DNA of 64,000 nt from Sphingobium algorifonticola (GCF_004005485.1 NZ_RZUL01000004.1:186001-250000), one strand, 5' to 3'. Positions 1-9,564 are shown, counted from the first letter of the stretch. Numbers and translations are program-made. Notes: generated by a model not told the origin, from the sequence alone.

Positions 1-630
1 CAGTGACGCGCTCGCCGGATAGGGAATGGCTAGTCGAAATTGGCCGTTCTCGACGGCAAATCGCCCTTCGCTGCCGAGCGGGCGCGGCAGGCGCGCGCGA
101 AATTGGTCGAACCGGGAACGATCGGCCGCCGCTATGGTGCCGCTGCCCACGGTCAGGTCAAGCGCGAGATCGCCGCCGCCGGGCACACAGATTTCCCGCG
201 TACAGGCCAGCCAGTCACCGCGCACCCGGATCGGCAGGCGATCGCCCGGCTTCGCCGTCGCGGGGACATTCAGCGTGACGAGAATGGCATATTGCCCTTC
301 ATACACATAGTTCATGAGACCGGATATGATCAGGGTCTCAGGCACTGGATGACGCAGCGGCCCGGCGGTCACGCCCGCAGGCAGCGTCCATTTGACCGAC
401 ATGCCGATTCCGGCGTCGCCGGGGTTCTCCCAATAGCCATGCCATCCGGCGCGGGGCGTCATGACGAAGGCCAGCGTGACTGGCTTGCCCGGCGCAGGCG
501 CGGCACTCTCGGCCACCAGCGATGCGGCGATATTGGGTTCCGCCCCGCCGAATGCGCCGATCTGCGCAGTCGCCGGCACGCCGGTAACCAGCAGCGTCAG
601 CGTCATCAGCAGGACATAAATTGTTCGCAT
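1..630 (-). CDS. DsbD/ScsB-type thiol:disulfide interchange protein, N-terminal part (runs off the left edge)
   Basis: The leftward frame is open from an ATG at 628-630 to the window edge, giving the first 210 residues. It begins with a signal peptide (MRTIYVLLMTLTLLVTG, cleavage after ATA). The rest resembles the periplasmic N-terminal domain of DsbD/ScsB proteins: a PRAGWHGYWENPGDAG segment, a YEGQYAILV strand, and WLACTREICVPGG, which carries the Cys pair expected of the domain. In this family the domain passes reducing power from the membrane domain to periplasmic partners. The membrane and thioredoxin parts would lie to the left, outside the window. The gene is divergent from the alkaline phosphatase, with 95 bp between the start codons. 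Confidence 0.8.
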   Translation of the reverse strand, partial: MRTIYVLLMTLTLLVTGVPATAQIGAFGGAEPNIAASLVAESAAPAPGKPVTLAFVMTPRAGWHGYWENPGDAGIGMSVKWTLPAGVTAGPLRHPVPETLIISGLMNYVYEGQYAILVTLNVPATAKPGDRLPIRVRGDWLACTREICVPGGGDLALDLTVGSGTIAAADRSRFDQFRARLPRPLGSEGRFAVENGQFRLAIPYPASASL

Positions 631-725
631 GGACTACTCTTGTGCAAGGCGCGGCTCGATGGGGGTACGCGCGCATGATGGTGCAGGGCTTTACTTTCAT
701 TCCGGAACGGAAAGAAGGGGGTTTG

Positions 726-2420
726 ATGTACCGCACTATCCTACGCCGCTTCGCATGCAGGAGTTACATTTTGATCGGACCTCGTTTCACCAGTGCATGC
801 GCTCTTGCCCTCCTTGCGTCTTCCGTCGCGCCGGCGCAGCAGGCCACCAGCCTGCCTGCGCCCCGGCCCAAGCTGATCGTGACCATCGCCGTCGATCAGT
901 TGTCCGGTGATCTGTTCGACGAATATCGTCCGCACTTTACCGGCGGTCTGGCGCGTCTGGCGCAAGGCGTCGTCTTTCCGCGCGGCTATCAGAGCCACGC
1001 CGCAACGGAGACATGCCCGGGCCACAGCACGATCCTGACCGGCAGTCGGCCGTCGCGCACCGGCATCATCGCCAACAGTTATTTCGACCTCTCGACGGCC
1101 CGCGCCGACAAGGCGATCTACTGCGCCGAGGACGAGACGCAACCGGGCAGCAGCAGCGAGAATTATGTGGCATCGCCGGTTCATCTCAAGGTGCCGACGC
1201 TTGGCGATCGCATGAAACGCGCCAATCCGGCGGCGCGGGTAGTGTCCGTCGCGGGCAAGGATCGCGCCGCAATCATGATGGGCGGCCCGACCGCTGACCA
1301 GACATGGTGGTGGGGCGGCAAGAGCTTCGTCAGCTACAAGGGCATCGCGGAAACGCCGCTGGTCGCACAGGTGAACGCCGGGATCGCCAAGCTGATCGGA
1401 CAGGACCGGCCGCCAATGGAGTTGCCCGATTATTGCGCCCCCAAGGCGATCGCAATCGACGTCGGGAACGGGAAAAGCGTGGGCGCCGGTCAGTTCGCGC
1501 GCGCGGCCGGAGACCTGCGCGCCTTCAACATATCGCCGGAAAAGGACGCAAGTACATTGGTGCTCGCCGCCGCGCTGATCGAAAGCCTGGGACTGGGCAA
1601 GCAGACGCAAACCGACAGCATTGCCATAGGACTATCGGCGACCGATCACGTCGGTCACACTTATGGCACGGAAGGCGGCGAAATGTGCCTGCAACTCTCC
1701 GCCGTCGATCGCGAACTGGGTGCGTTCTTCGACCGGCTGGATAAAAGCGGCATCGATTATGCAGTGGTGCTGACGGCCGATCATGGTGGCCATGACATGC
1801 CCGAGCGCAATCGCGCGCACGGCGCACCGGACGCGCAGCGGGTCGATGCCGCGCTTTTGCCCGTGACGCTGAACCAGCGGCTTTCGGCCCAATTGGGCTT
1901 GCCCGCCCCGCTGCTCTACGCCGACGGTCCTTTCGGCGATTTCTATGTATCGCGCGCCCTGACGCCGGATCAGCGCGCCAAGGTGCAGGCGGCGGCCGTC
2001 AGCATGATCCGCGCCCATCCGCAGGTGCAGGCGGTGTTCACCGCGCAGGACCTTGCGGCAACGCCGTCCCCGTCCGGTCCGCCGGAAAACTGGTCGCTGG
2101 CCCAGATTGCGCGCGCAAGCTTTTTCCCTGGCCGGTCGGGCGACTTTCTCGTCCTGCTGAAACCACGCGTCACGCCGATCGCCGATGGCAGCAGGGGGTC
2201 GGTCGCGACACATGGCAGCCCGTGGGACTATGACCGGCGAGTGCCGATCCTGTTCTGGCGCAAGGGCATCACGCCGTTCGAGCAGCCTCTGGGTGTCGAG
2301 ACGGTCGACATTATGCCGACACTTGCAGCGCAGATTGGTTTGGCCGTGCCCAAAGGCGAGATCGACGGCCGGTGCCTGGATCTGGATGTGACGGCGGGGG
2401 ACAGTTGCGCGGGACAGTGA
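726..2420 (+). CDS. PafA/PhoK-like alkaline phosphatase family protein
   Basis: A 564-residue secreted metallophosphatase of the alkaline phosphatase superfamily. The ATG at 726 follows an AGAAGGGGG ribosome-binding site and opens a signal peptide ending at VAPAQQ. An earlier in-frame start at 621 lacks such a site. Visible motifs are IAVDQ with the first metal Asp (about residue 57), ETCPGH with the likely Thr nucleophile (about residue 96), AGKDRA matching the Lys-x-Arg pair of PafA/PhoK enzymes, SATDHVGHTYG, and TADHGGHD with the second metal site. It probably releases phosphate from monoesters in the periplasm. It ends 3 bp from the stop of the convergent beta-helix gene, leaving no room for a separate terminator. 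Confidence 0.88.
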   Translation: MYRTILRRFACRSYILIGPRFTSACALALLASSVAPAQQATSLPAPRPKLIVTIAVDQLSGDLFDEYRPHFTGGLARLAQGVVFPRGYQSHAATETCPGHSTILTGSRPSRTGIIANSYFDLSTARADKAIYCAEDETQPGSSSENYVASPVHLKVPTLGDRMKRANPAARVVSVAGKDRAAIMMGGPTADQTWWWGGKSFVSYKGIAETPLVAQVNAGIAKLIGQDRPPMELPDYCAPKAIAIDVGNGKSVGAGQFARAAGDLRAFNISPEKDASTLVLAAALIESLGLGKQTQTDSIAIGLSATDHVGHTYGTEGGEMCLQLSAVDRELGAFFDRLDKSGIDYAVVLTADHGGHDMPERNRAHGAPDAQRVDAALLPVTLNQRLSAQLGLPAPLLYADGPFGDFYVSRALTPDQRAKVQAAAVSMIRAHPQVQAVFTAQDLAATPSPSGPPENWSLAQIARASFFPGRSGDFLVLLKPRVTPIADGSRGSVATHGSPWDYDRRVPILFWRKGITPFEQPLGVETVDIMPTLAAQIGLAVPKGEIDGRCLDLDVTAGDSCAGQ

Positions 2421-2423
2421 ATG

Positions 2424-3362
2424 TCAGCGGCGGTCGGTGACCTTGAGACCCGCGGCAAGCACATTCGGCCCGATACGCACTGCATCATCGGTCCAGTTGG
2501 CGACGAAGGTGCTTTGCCGCCGCACGCCGGGAACGAACGATGCCCTGTTGTCACGAATATCAAGCGCAGCGGAACTGTGCATGCGGCCTTCGGGCGCGAT
2601 GGTGATGAAGGCGGACCAGTTGTCCTTGTTCTTCCCCTGCACCATTTCATTGCCGGAAATGACACCCGATGATCCGTTGGACAGATCGATCATATAGTTG
2701 GTCAACCGCCCGTTGCTGTCATCGAAACTATTGTCGGTAATCGCAACGCGCGCAGATCGGCTCTTCACATAATGGCCGCCATTACCCGCCTCGAAGCGCG
2801 ATCGGGTGACGGTGAGGCTGCCATATTGCCCGACATAGATGCCGTGCGCGCAATCGAGATCGCGGTCGCAGCGGCCAAGGCGCGAAAAGGTCGACCGGTC
2901 GATGCGGATGGCATGCGCGGGATCATCATGCGTCAATATGCCTTCCTCGCTGTTGCGAAACAGGCTGTTGACGACATCGAGATCGCCCTGCTCCAGCCGG
3001 ATGCCCGAACCATTGCCGTCGGGCACGCGCATGTTCTGGAAGACGATGCCTTCCACCCGCGCCGCCTGCCCGCGCAGCACCAGCGCCGCTTTGCCTTCGC
3101 AGATGCCGCCATCGAACACGACGCTGCCGGGCGTCGCCGCGCGATAGGTGATGGCGCCGCTTTCCTGCACCGCGCAGTCGCCATAGCTGCCCGGGGCGAT
3201 CACGATCGTGCCCTGCCGCGCGCCGATGGCGTTGACCGCGTCGTACAGCGTTGCATAGCCTGCGCCGGTTTCGGCGATTGTGAACGGACCGCTGCGCTGC
3301 TGGGCAAGCGCGGTCGATGCCATGGCGATGGCGACAATCAGGGCAATGGCAGGCATTTTCAT
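2424..3362 (-). CDS. Secreted right-handed parallel beta-helix repeat protein
   Basis: 312 residues with a clear signal peptide (MKMPAIALIVAIAMASTALAQ). I chose the ATG at 3362, with a second ATG 6 bp later. Longer upstream extension runs into metH and looks like shadow. The body shows turns typical of parallel beta-helix proteins: repeated xGI.L..xx.V..S.F segments such as GSGIRLEQGDLDVVNSLF, HAIRIDRSTFSRLG, HGIYVGQYGSLTVTRSRF and RVAITDNSFDD. It resembles uncharacterised pectate-lyase-like or NosD-like proteins. No catalytic triad can be assigned, so substrate and activity are unknown. It stands alone between the phosphatase and metH. Confidence 0.75.
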   Translation of the reverse strand: MKMPAIALIVAIAMASTALAQQRSGPFTIAETGAGYATLYDAVNAIGARQGTIVIAPGSYGDCAVQESGAITYRAATPGSVVFDGGICEGKAALVLRGQAARVEGIVFQNMRVPDGNGSGIRLEQGDLDVVNSLFRNSEEGILTHDDPAHAIRIDRSTFSRLGRCDRDLDCAHGIYVGQYGSLTVTRSRFEAGNGGHYVKSRSARVAITDNSFDDSNGRLTNYMIDLSNGSSGVISGNEMVQGKNKDNWSAFITIAPEGRMHSSAALDIRDNRASFVPGVRRQSTFVANWTDDAVRIGPNVLAAGLKVTDRR

Positions 3363-3429
3363 GCCACTGCCATAGCGCGAATCAACCGAGTATTGCCAAC
3401 AGCTTAACCATCTTTCCTGCGACGCGATC

Positions 3430-6033
3430 TTATCCGTCGAGATTGGGGCGCAACCAGCGTTCGGCCGTCGCAATATCCACGCCCCGACGTGCGGCATAAT
3501 CCTCCAGCTGATCCCGCCCGACCCGCGCCACGCCAAAATATTCCGATTGCGGATGACCGAAGTAGAAGCCGCTCACGGCAGCGGTGGGCAGCATCGCAAA
3601 GCTGTCTGTCAGGGTGATGCCGGTGGTATGAACTGCATCCAGCATCTTGAAAAGGATAGGCTTCTGGCTGTGATCCGGGCAGGCCGGATAGCCCGGTGCA
3701 GGCCGGATACCGCGATATTGCTCCCGCACAAGTGCATCATTGTCAAGTTGCTCGCCCGCGGCATAGCCCCAGAGGTCGGTACGGACATGCTGATGCAGGC
3801 GCTCGGCGAATGCTTCGGCCAGCCGGTCGGCAAGCGCCTTCAGCAGAATGTCCGAATAATCGTCGTAATGCGCCTTGAAATTTGCCAGATGCGGCTCGAT
3901 TCCATGCCCAGCCGTCACGGCAAAGCCGCCGATCCAGTCACCGTCATGGCTGATGAAATCAGCCAGACACATGTTGGCGCGCCCTTCGCGCTTGGCGATT
4001 TGCTGACGCAGGAAAGGCATGCGGATGTGCGTTTCATCCTCGATGTGGATGATGACGTCATCCCCTTCGCGGCGGCACGGCCAGAGTGCGGCAACACCCT
4101 TTGCGATGAGCCACTTTTCCGCAATGATGCGGTCGAGCATCTTCTGCGCATCGGCGAACAGGCTGCTCGCGCTTTCGCCGACTACCGGATCGGTCAGGAT
4201 CGCGGGATAGTTCCCTGCCAGTTCCCAAGCGCGGAAAAACGGGGTCCAGTCGATATAGGCCCGCAGATCCGCCAAATCCCAGTCGGGGAACGCATGCAGG
4301 CCGGGCTTGACCGGCGGCGGGGGCTTGAGAGCCTCGTCGATCTCGAACGCATTGGCGCGGGCATCGTCGAGGCTGATAAGCGCGCTTTGTCCCTTGCCGG
4401 CGCGCGCAAGGCGCACATGCTCATAATCGTCCGCCGTCTTCGCGACGAAATCGTCCCGCTGCGTCTCGCTGACGAGGGCCGTCGCCACACCGACGGCGCG
4501 GCTGGCATCGAGCACATGGACGACCGGCCCGTCATAGGCCTGATCGATGCGCAGCGCGGTATGCACTTTCGACGTGGTGGCCCCGCCGATCAGCAGCGGC
4601 ATCGTCATGCCGGACCGCTGCATTTCCTCGGCAACGGTCACCATTTCGTCCAGTGAGGGGGTGATGAGGCCCGACAGGCCGATCATGTCGGCCTGATTCT
4701 CGTTTGCCGCCTGAAGGATCGTGGACCACGGGACCATCACGCCCAGATCGACGACATCGAAGCCGTTACATTGCAGCACCACCCCGACGATGTTCTTGCC
4801 GATGTCATGCACATCGCCTTTCACGGTCGCCATGATGATCTTGCCCTTGCCCTTGGCGCCCGGTTCCTTCGCTGCCTCGATATAGGGCAGCAGGTGTGCA
4901 ACGGCCTTCTTCATGACGCGTGCGGACTTCACGACCTGCGGCAGGAACATCTTGCCCGAACCGAACAGGTCGCCGACGACATTCATGCCGTCCATCAGCG
5001 GCCCTTCGATCACTTCTATGGGCTTTGCAAAGCGCAGGCGGGCCTCTTCGGTATCCTCGACCACGTGCAAGTCGATGCCCTTGACCAGCGCATGTTCCAG
5101 CCGCTTTTCGACGGCCCAGCCGCGCCATGCCTCAGCCGCTTTTTCCGCCACGGCATCGGTGCCGCGATATTTCTCGGCCAGAGTAATGAGGCGATCGGTC
5201 GCATCCTCGCGCCGATCCCAGATCACATCCTCGCACGCTTCGCGCAATTCGGGGTCGATCGCGTCGTAGACATCGAGCTGCCCGGCATTGACGATGCCCA
5301 TGTCCATTCCGGCCTGAATGGCGTGATACAGGAACACGCTGTGCATCGCCCGGCGGACGGGTTCGTTGCCCCGGAAGGAGAAGCTGAGGTTCGAGACACC
5401 GCCGGAGATATGGCAATGCGGGCAACGCGCCTTGATTTCGCGACACGCCTCGATGAAGTCGATCGCGTAGCGGCGATGCTCGTCGATGCCGGTGGCGACG
5501 GCGAAAATGTTTGGATCGAAGATGATATCTTCGGGCGGGAAGCCGATGCCCACCAGCAGATCATAGGCACGAGCGCAGATTTCGACCTTGCGGTCCTTCG
5601 TGTCGGCCTGCCCCACTTCGTCGAAGGCCATGACGACGACCGCAGCACCATAAGCCATGCACAGGCGCGCATGATGCAGGAACGCCGCTTCGCCTTCCTT
5701 CATGCTGATCGAATTGACGATCGGTTTGCCGGACACACATTTCAGCCCCGCCTCAATCACGCTCCATTTGGAACTGTCGATCATCAGCGGCACGCGGGCG
5801 ATGTCGGGCTCGGCCGCGATCAGCTTGAGGAAGGTCGTCATGGCAAACTCGGCATCGAGCAGCCCTTCGTCCATGTTGACATCGACGATCTGCGCACCGT
5901 TCTCCACCTGCTGCCGCGCGATCTCGACCGCAGCGGTATAATCTCCCGCCATGATGAGCTTCTTGAACTTGGCCGATCCGGTAACGTTGGTACGTTCGCC
6001 GATGTTGACGAACTGGGCGGTGGTTTGTGTCAT
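3430..6033 (-). CDS. metH: Methionine synthase, pterin/cobalamin/activation half (split MetH)
   Basis: 867 residues carrying the three C-terminal modules of cobalamin-dependent methionine synthase. The methyltetrahydrofolate-binding domain starts at [11 protein letters not shown]. The cobalamin module follows, with the DVHDIG motif whose His (about residue 409) ligates cobalt. The AdoMet-binding reactivation domain closes the protein ([12 protein letters not shown] near the C-terminus). The homocysteine-binding domain is absent and is encoded by the next gene upstream at 6133-7179. The start ATG at 6033 (MTQTTAQF) is preferred because the 19 upstream codons run into an intergenic inverted repeat. 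The two halves together rebuild a full-length MetH of about 1,215 residues that makes methionine from homocysteine. Confidence 0.95.
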   Translation of the reverse strand: MTQTTAQFVNIGERTNVTGSAKFKKLIMAGDYTAAVEIARQQVENGAQIVDVNMDEGLLDAEFAMTTFLKLIAAEPDIARVPLMIDSSKWSVIEAGLKCVSGKPIVNSISMKEGEAAFLHHARLCMAYGAAVVVMAFDEVGQADTKDRKVEICARAYDLLVGIGFPPEDIIFDPNIFAVATGIDEHRRYAIDFIEACREIKARCPHCHISGGVSNLSFSFRGNEPVRRAMHSVFLYHAIQAGMDMGIVNAGQLDVYDAIDPELREACEDVIWDRREDATDRLITLAEKYRGTDAVAEKAAEAWRGWAVEKRLEHALVKGIDLHVVEDTEEARLRFAKPIEVIEGPLMDGMNVVGDLFGSGKMFLPQVVKSARVMKKAVAHLLPYIEAAKEPGAKGKGKIIMATVKGDVHDIGKNIVGVVLQCNGFDVVDLGVMVPWSTILQAANENQADMIGLSGLITPSLDEMVTVAEEMQRSGMTMPLLIGGATTSKVHTALRIDQAYDGPVVHVLDASRAVGVATALVSETQRDDFVAKTADDYEHVRLARAGKGQSALISLDDARANAFEIDEALKPPPPVKPGLHAFPDWDLADLRAYIDWTPFFRAWELAGNYPAILTDPVVGESASSLFADAQKMLDRIIAEKWLIAKGVAALWPCRREGDDVIIHIEDETHIRMPFLRQQIAKREGRANMCLADFISHDGDWIGGFAVTAGHGIEPHLANFKAHYDDYSDILLKALADRLAEAFAERLHQHVRTDLWGYAAGEQLDNDALVREQYRGIRPAPGYPACPDHSQKPILFKMLDAVHTTGITLTDSFAMLPTAAVSGFYFGHPQSEYFGVARVGRDQLEDYAARRGVDIATAERWLRPNLDG

Positions 6034-6101
6034 GATAATACTCGTCACCCCAACAAAGGCTGGGGTCTGGTGATGAGAAGTCTTGGCCAAGAGGCATGAT
6101 A

Positions 6102-6119
6102 TCCCAGCCTGCGCTGGGA
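6102..6119. repeat. Small perfect inverted repeat between the two MetH halves
   Basis: TCCCAGC and GCTGGGA are perfect 7-bp arms separated by CTGC. A weaker CCCCA...TGGGG repeat lies at 6050-6066. This sits in the 99-bp gap between metH halves, the only loose junction in the methionine operon. It resembles short intergenic palindromes common in sphingomonad genomes. It could act in mRNA processing or stability, but nothing in the window tests this. Confidence 0.5.
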
Positions 6120-6132
6120 TGACGCCCTGTTT

Positions 6133-7179
6133 TCACGCAGCAATATACATCGGCTCCAAACCGGCCAGCGCCGTCCGCACCGGCGGCTTCGGGATGGCGC
6201 GCGGCGGCAGATCGCGCACCGCCTCCGCTATGGCGGCGATGTGCGCGGGCGTCGATCCGCAGCAGCCGCCCAGCACATTGACCTGACCATCCTCCGCCCA
6301 CTGCCGCACCAATCGCGCGGTTTCCTCGGGCAATTCGTCATAGGCGCCAAGCTCGTTGGGCAGGCCGGCGTTCGGATAGACCATGATCAGCGCGTCGCAG
6401 ATCGCCGAGAGCGTCTTGACGTGGGGACGAAGCTGCTCCGCGCCGAACGAGCAGTTGAGCCCGATAGTGACGGGCTTTGCGTGGCGCACCGCATACCAGA
6501 ACGCCTCGACCGTGTGGCCGGACAGGTTGCGGCCCGAAAGGTCGGTCAGCGTCATCGACAGCATGATCGGCACATCCTTGCCCGCTGCGTCCGCCGCCTG
6601 CATCGCAGCCATGATCCCGGCCTTGGCATTGAGCGTGTCGAACACCGTCTCGATCAGGATGAAATCCACCCCGCCTGCGATCAGCGCATCGCACTGCTCG
6701 CGATAGACGGCCGTCAGTTCGTCGAAATCTATTTCGCGGAAACCCGGATCATTGACGTCGGGCGAAAGCGACAGCGTCTTGTTGGTGGGGCCGATCGCGC
6801 CCGCGACGAAGCGCGGCCTGCCGTCTTTCGTGGCGGCGGCATCCGCAAGGCGACGGGCGATCTGCGCCGACGCGATGTTGATATCGGCCACCAGATGCTC
6901 GGCGGCATAATCCGCCTGGCTGATCCGGTTCGCGCTGAAAGTGTTGGTGGAAACCATGTCCGACCCGGCATCGAGATAATCCTGCGTGATCTTCTCCGGC
7001 ACCTCCGGCTTCGTCAGAGCGAGGATGTCGTTATTGCCCTTCTGATCCTTGGCCAGCGCGAGCGTTCCGGCATAGTCGGCCTCGGTCAGCTTCCAGTTCT
7101 GGATTTCCGTGCCGAACGCACCGTCGGTCATCAGGATGCGTTTCTGCGCGGCAGCAAGGAACGTTTCGCGGATGGTCAT
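6133..7179 (-). CDS. Homocysteine S-methyltransferase subunit (N-terminal half of split MetH)
   Basis: 348 residues matching the zinc-dependent homocysteine-binding domain of MetH. The N-terminus carries ILMTDGAFGTEIQ. The three zinc cysteines are visible in GLNCSFG (about residue 241) and GGCCGSTP (about residues 305-306). The ATG at 7177-7179 overlaps the metF stop by 4 bp (ATGA), so translation is probably coupled. It would bind and activate homocysteine and receive the methyl group from the cobalamin-carrying protein encoded at 3430-6033. It ends at GLEPMYIA, close to where the intact MetH would continue into its pterin domain. Confidence 0.93.
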   Translation of the reverse strand: MTIRETFLAAAQKRILMTDGAFGTEIQNWKLTEADYAGTLALAKDQKGNNDILALTKPEVPEKITQDYLDAGSDMVSTNTFSANRISQADYAAEHLVADINIASAQIARRLADAAATKDGRPRFVAGAIGPTNKTLSLSPDVNDPGFREIDFDELTAVYREQCDALIAGGVDFILIETVFDTLNAKAGIMAAMQAADAAGKDVPIMLSMTLTDLSGRNLSGHTVEAFWYAVRHAKPVTIGLNCSFGAEQLRPHVKTLSAICDALIMVYPNAGLPNELGAYDELPEETARLVRQWAEDGQVNVLGGCCGSTPAHIAAIAEAVRDLPPRAIPKPPVRTALAGLEPMYIAA

Positions 7180-8123
7180 GCGACAAGCTCCTTTACCGGT
7201 GCTGCGGCGCCCGGCCGTAATCCCAGCAGATGACAGATGGCGTAGCTGAGTTCGGCGCGGTTGAGCGTATAGAAATGAAAGTGACGGACGCCGCCTGCAT
7301 ACAGTTTCCGACACAGCTCGGCCGCGATCGTCGCCGCGACGAGCTGACGCGTCGCGGGGTGATCGTCCAGTCCTTCGAACAGGCGATCCATCCACGGCGG
7401 GATGGTCGCGCCGCACATGGCGGCAAACTTGCGGGTCTGTTCCACATTCGAAACCGGCAGTATCCCCGGTACGATTTCCGCATCGATCCCGGCCGCCGTC
7501 GCCGCGTCGCGGAAACGGAAATAAGCATCGGCCGAAAAGAAAAACTGGCTGATCGCGCGGCTGGCCCCGGCGTCCATCTTGCGCTTCAAATTGTCGAGAT
7601 CGCTTTGCGCGCTGAGTGCATCGGGGTGGGTTTCGGGATAGGCGGCAACCGAAATGTCGAAAGGATGCAATGCCTTGAGACCTTTCACCAGATCGGCGGC
7701 GCTGGCATAGCCATGCGGATGCGGCACAAACACCTGTCCCGCCTCCGGCGGATCGCCGCGCAGGGCGACGATATGCCGCACCCCGGCTTGCCAATAGGCA
7801 TCGGCAACCTGGGCGATCTCGTCTCTGGAGGCACCCACGCATGTCAGATGGGCAGCAGCGGACAGGCCGGTTTCGCGCACGATCCGCGCCACGGTTGCAT
7901 GCGTCCGTTCGCGGGTGGACCCGCCTGCACCATAAGTGACGGACACGAAGCGCGGCGCGAGTGGCGTCAATGTTTCGACACTGGCCCAGAGTTGCGCGGC
8001 CATTTTCTCGGTCTTGGGCGGGAAAAACTCGAAGCTCACCTGCGCGTCGCCCGAAAGGTCCGCGAACAACGGCACATCGAGCGCCCGGCGCGCCTCTTCC
8101 ATCTGCAGTAATGACAATGTCAT
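7176..8123 (-). CDS. metF: Methylenetetrahydrofolate reductase
   Basis: 315 residues, the usual length of bacterial MetF. FEFFPPKTEKM near the N-terminus and VSVTYGAGGSTRERTH are hallmark MTHFR segments. HLTCVGASRDEI, ALRGDPP and later QFFFSADAYFRF fit the FAD-binding barrel. It reduces 5,10-methylene-THF to 5-methyl-THF, the methyl donor for the two downstream MetH halves. Its ATG overlaps the stop of the upstream regulator gene by 4 bp, and its own stop overlaps the next ATG, so three genes are chained by ATGA junctions. An internal ATG (residue 8) is a possible alternative start. Confidence 0.95.
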   Translation of the reverse strand: MTLSLLQMEEARRALDVPLFADLSGDAQVSFEFFPPKTEKMAAQLWASVETLTPLAPRFVSVTYGAGGSTRERTHATVARIVRETGLSAAAHLTCVGASRDEIAQVADAYWQAGVRHIVALRGDPPEAGQVFVPHPHGYASAADLVKGLKALHPFDISVAAYPETHPDALSAQSDLDNLKRKMDAGASRAISQFFFSADAYFRFRDAATAAGIDAEIVPGILPVSNVEQTRKFAAMCGATIPPWMDRLFEGLDDHPATRQLVAATIAAELCRKLYAGGVRHFHFYTLNRAELSYAICHLLGLRPGAAAPVKELVA

Positions 8124-9100
8124 GCCTTATGTCCTTCGATCACGCGCGGCTCCAGCGACACGATTTGCGCCGTCCGCCTGCGCCCCAGCCACAATTTCAC
8201 CGTGAGTTCACCCCCCGGCAGCGTGCGCTCGTCCACCATCTCCAGTCCCGCATCGGCGAACCAGACGTGCATTTGCGCGTCCGAAAAGCCCAGCCGGGCG
8301 TGCTGATCGCGCACCCGCAATTCCTCCCGCTGATGCGGCGCGAAGTCCGCGATCAGCAAGCGACCGTCAGCGCGCAGCACACGCGCCGCTTCCGCAATCA
8401 CCGCGTCGGGGGCCTGCGCATAATGCAGAACCTGATGGAAAATCACGGTATCGGCCGACGCATCGGCCAGCGGCAGATCGGCAAAATCACCCATCAGCAA
8501 ACGATAGCGGTCACCCGCGTCATCCGGGAGCTTGGCGCGCGCCAGACGCAGCATGTCCGGGCTTCGATCGATCGCCGTCACATGGTCAGCGGCCTCGCCG
8601 AACAACTGGATCATGCGGCCGGTGCCGGTGCCGATATCAACCATATGGCCGATGCTTCCGCCGCCAAGCATCGCCTGCATGGCGCGCTCCACTTCGCCTT
8701 CCGCGACATGGAGCGAGCGAATCGCATCCCATTCCTCGGCATGCTGGGCGAAATAGGCGTCGGCGGCGCGGGCTCGGTCACTGCGCACGGCGGCCAGTCT
8801 CGCAAGATCTGCCGCCTGCCACAAGGCTTCGCCGTCCGAGGGCGTCACCGCATGGAACATCGCAAAAAGCGGCACCAGCCTCTCGGCCCGGCTCAGGGCG
8901 AGAAACACCCAGTTGCCTTCCTTCCTGCGTTCGACAAGCCCCGCCTCCACAAGGATGCGGACATGCCGGGATACGCGAGGCTGGCTCTGTCCAACGACTT
9001 GCGCGATTTCGCCGACGGCCAGTTCCATCGCGCGCAGCAGATGCACGATCCGCAAACGAGTCGGATCGCCGAGCGCGTGGAAGAGATCGAGCAACGTCAT
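8120..9100 (-). CDS. ArsR-family regulator fused to a SAM-dependent methyltransferase (SahR-like)
   Basis: 326 residues with two domains. Residues 1-95 form a winged-helix ArsR domain (DLFHALGDPTRLRIVHLL, then recognition helix SQPRVSRHVRILVEAGLV). Residues 145-260 form a class I methyltransferase-like fold with the SAM loop VDIGTGTGRM and a following acidic end (AIDRSPDML). ArsR regulators of the SahR type sense S-adenosylhomocysteine and control methionine-cycle genes. The leading position here and the palindrome just upstream support that role. Whether the methyltransferase part is active or only a SAM/SAH sensor cannot be told from sequence. No conventional metal-binding Cys motif of arsenic-type ArsR is seen. 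Confidence 0.85.
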   Translation of the reverse strand: MTLLDLFHALGDPTRLRIVHLLRAMELAVGEIAQVVGQSQPRVSRHVRILVEAGLVERRKEGNWVFLALSRAERLVPLFAMFHAVTPSDGEALWQAADLARLAAVRSDRARAADAYFAQHAEEWDAIRSLHVAEGEVERAMQAMLGGGSIGHMVDIGTGTGRMIQLFGEAADHVTAIDRSPDMLRLARAKLPDDAGDRYRLLMGDFADLPLADASADTVIFHQVLHYAQAPDAVIAEAARVLRADGRLLIADFAPHQREELRVRDQHARLGFSDAQMHVWFADAGLEMVDERTLPGGELTVKLWLGRRRTAQIVSLEPRVIEGHKA

Positions 9101-9108
9101 GTCGATCT

Positions 9109-9128
9109 ATATAAAGATTTCTTTATAT
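9109..9128. promoter_or_regulatory. Palindromic operator in front of the methionine operon
   Basis: ATATAAAG and CTTTATAT are perfect 8-bp arms around ATTT, starting 9 bp upstream of the regulator start codon. An AT-rich palindrome of this kind is what an ArsR dimer would bind. Its place suggests autoregulation and control of metF and both metH halves. Confidence 0.75.
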
Positions 9129-9318
9129 TGGTCAATGACGAATGATCGGCATGTTACAGATGTCGTCTTTCCGACGGTCACGCGGCCCTAATTTGTGCAG
9201 TGCAGGATAGGGATTGCCTTAACCACGGCAAACCACTAGATATCACGGTTGCAGGCTTCGGGGGGTGAGCTTACCATTTAGCGGACCTGCACGGTTTCAT
9301 CTTCAAAGGGGTTTGCCC

Positions 9319-9534
9319 ATGTCCAAGTCTATTTCTCTGTCGCTCGTTCTTGCCGCTTCGCTTGGCCTTGCTGCCTGCTCCGGTGGCGCTGAAAACACCA
9401 CTGCGAACAACGCCATGGAAAACACCATGGAAAACGCGACCAATGCAGCCGAGAACGCGATGAACGCGGCCGAGAACGCGACCAACGCGGCAGCAAATGC
9501 CACGAACGCGGCGAACGCTTCGAACGCGATGTAA
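9319..9534 (+). CDS. Small lipoprotein with Asn/Ala heptad repeats
   Basis: 71 residues starting at an ATG after AAAGGGG. It has a lipoprotein signal peptide ending in the lipobox LAAC (Cys20). From residue 38 the chain is a 7-residue repeat of the type ENATNAA / ENAMNAA / ENATNAA / ANATNAA, ending NAM. The composition is almost only Ala, Asn, Glu, Met and Thr. The pattern would make a long helix anchored to a membrane by its lipid, similar in form but not in sequence to Lpp. Function unknown. A strong terminator follows directly. Confidence 0.75.
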   Translation: MSKSISLSLVLAASLGLAACSGGAENTTANNAMENTMENATNAAENAMNAAENATNAAANATNAANASNAM

Positions 9535-9564
9535 TGCGTTGTCGTCCGGCAACGGATGACGATG

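Noticed and set aside
40-678. Rightward 212-residue open frame at the left edge
   Set aside because: It is antisense to the DsbD-like gene, rich in Arg/His, and has no family features; the leftward frame gives a clean signal peptide and domain.
4771-6099. Rightward 442-residue open frame
   Set aside because: Shadow of metH: GC-rich third positions on the opposite strand keep it open. It has His/Asp/Gln-rich composition and no motif.
7176-9128. Cobalamin or SAM riboswitch ahead of the methionine genes
   Set aside because: The palindrome lies only 9 bp before the first start codon and the internal junctions overlap, so no leader long enough for a riboswitch exists.
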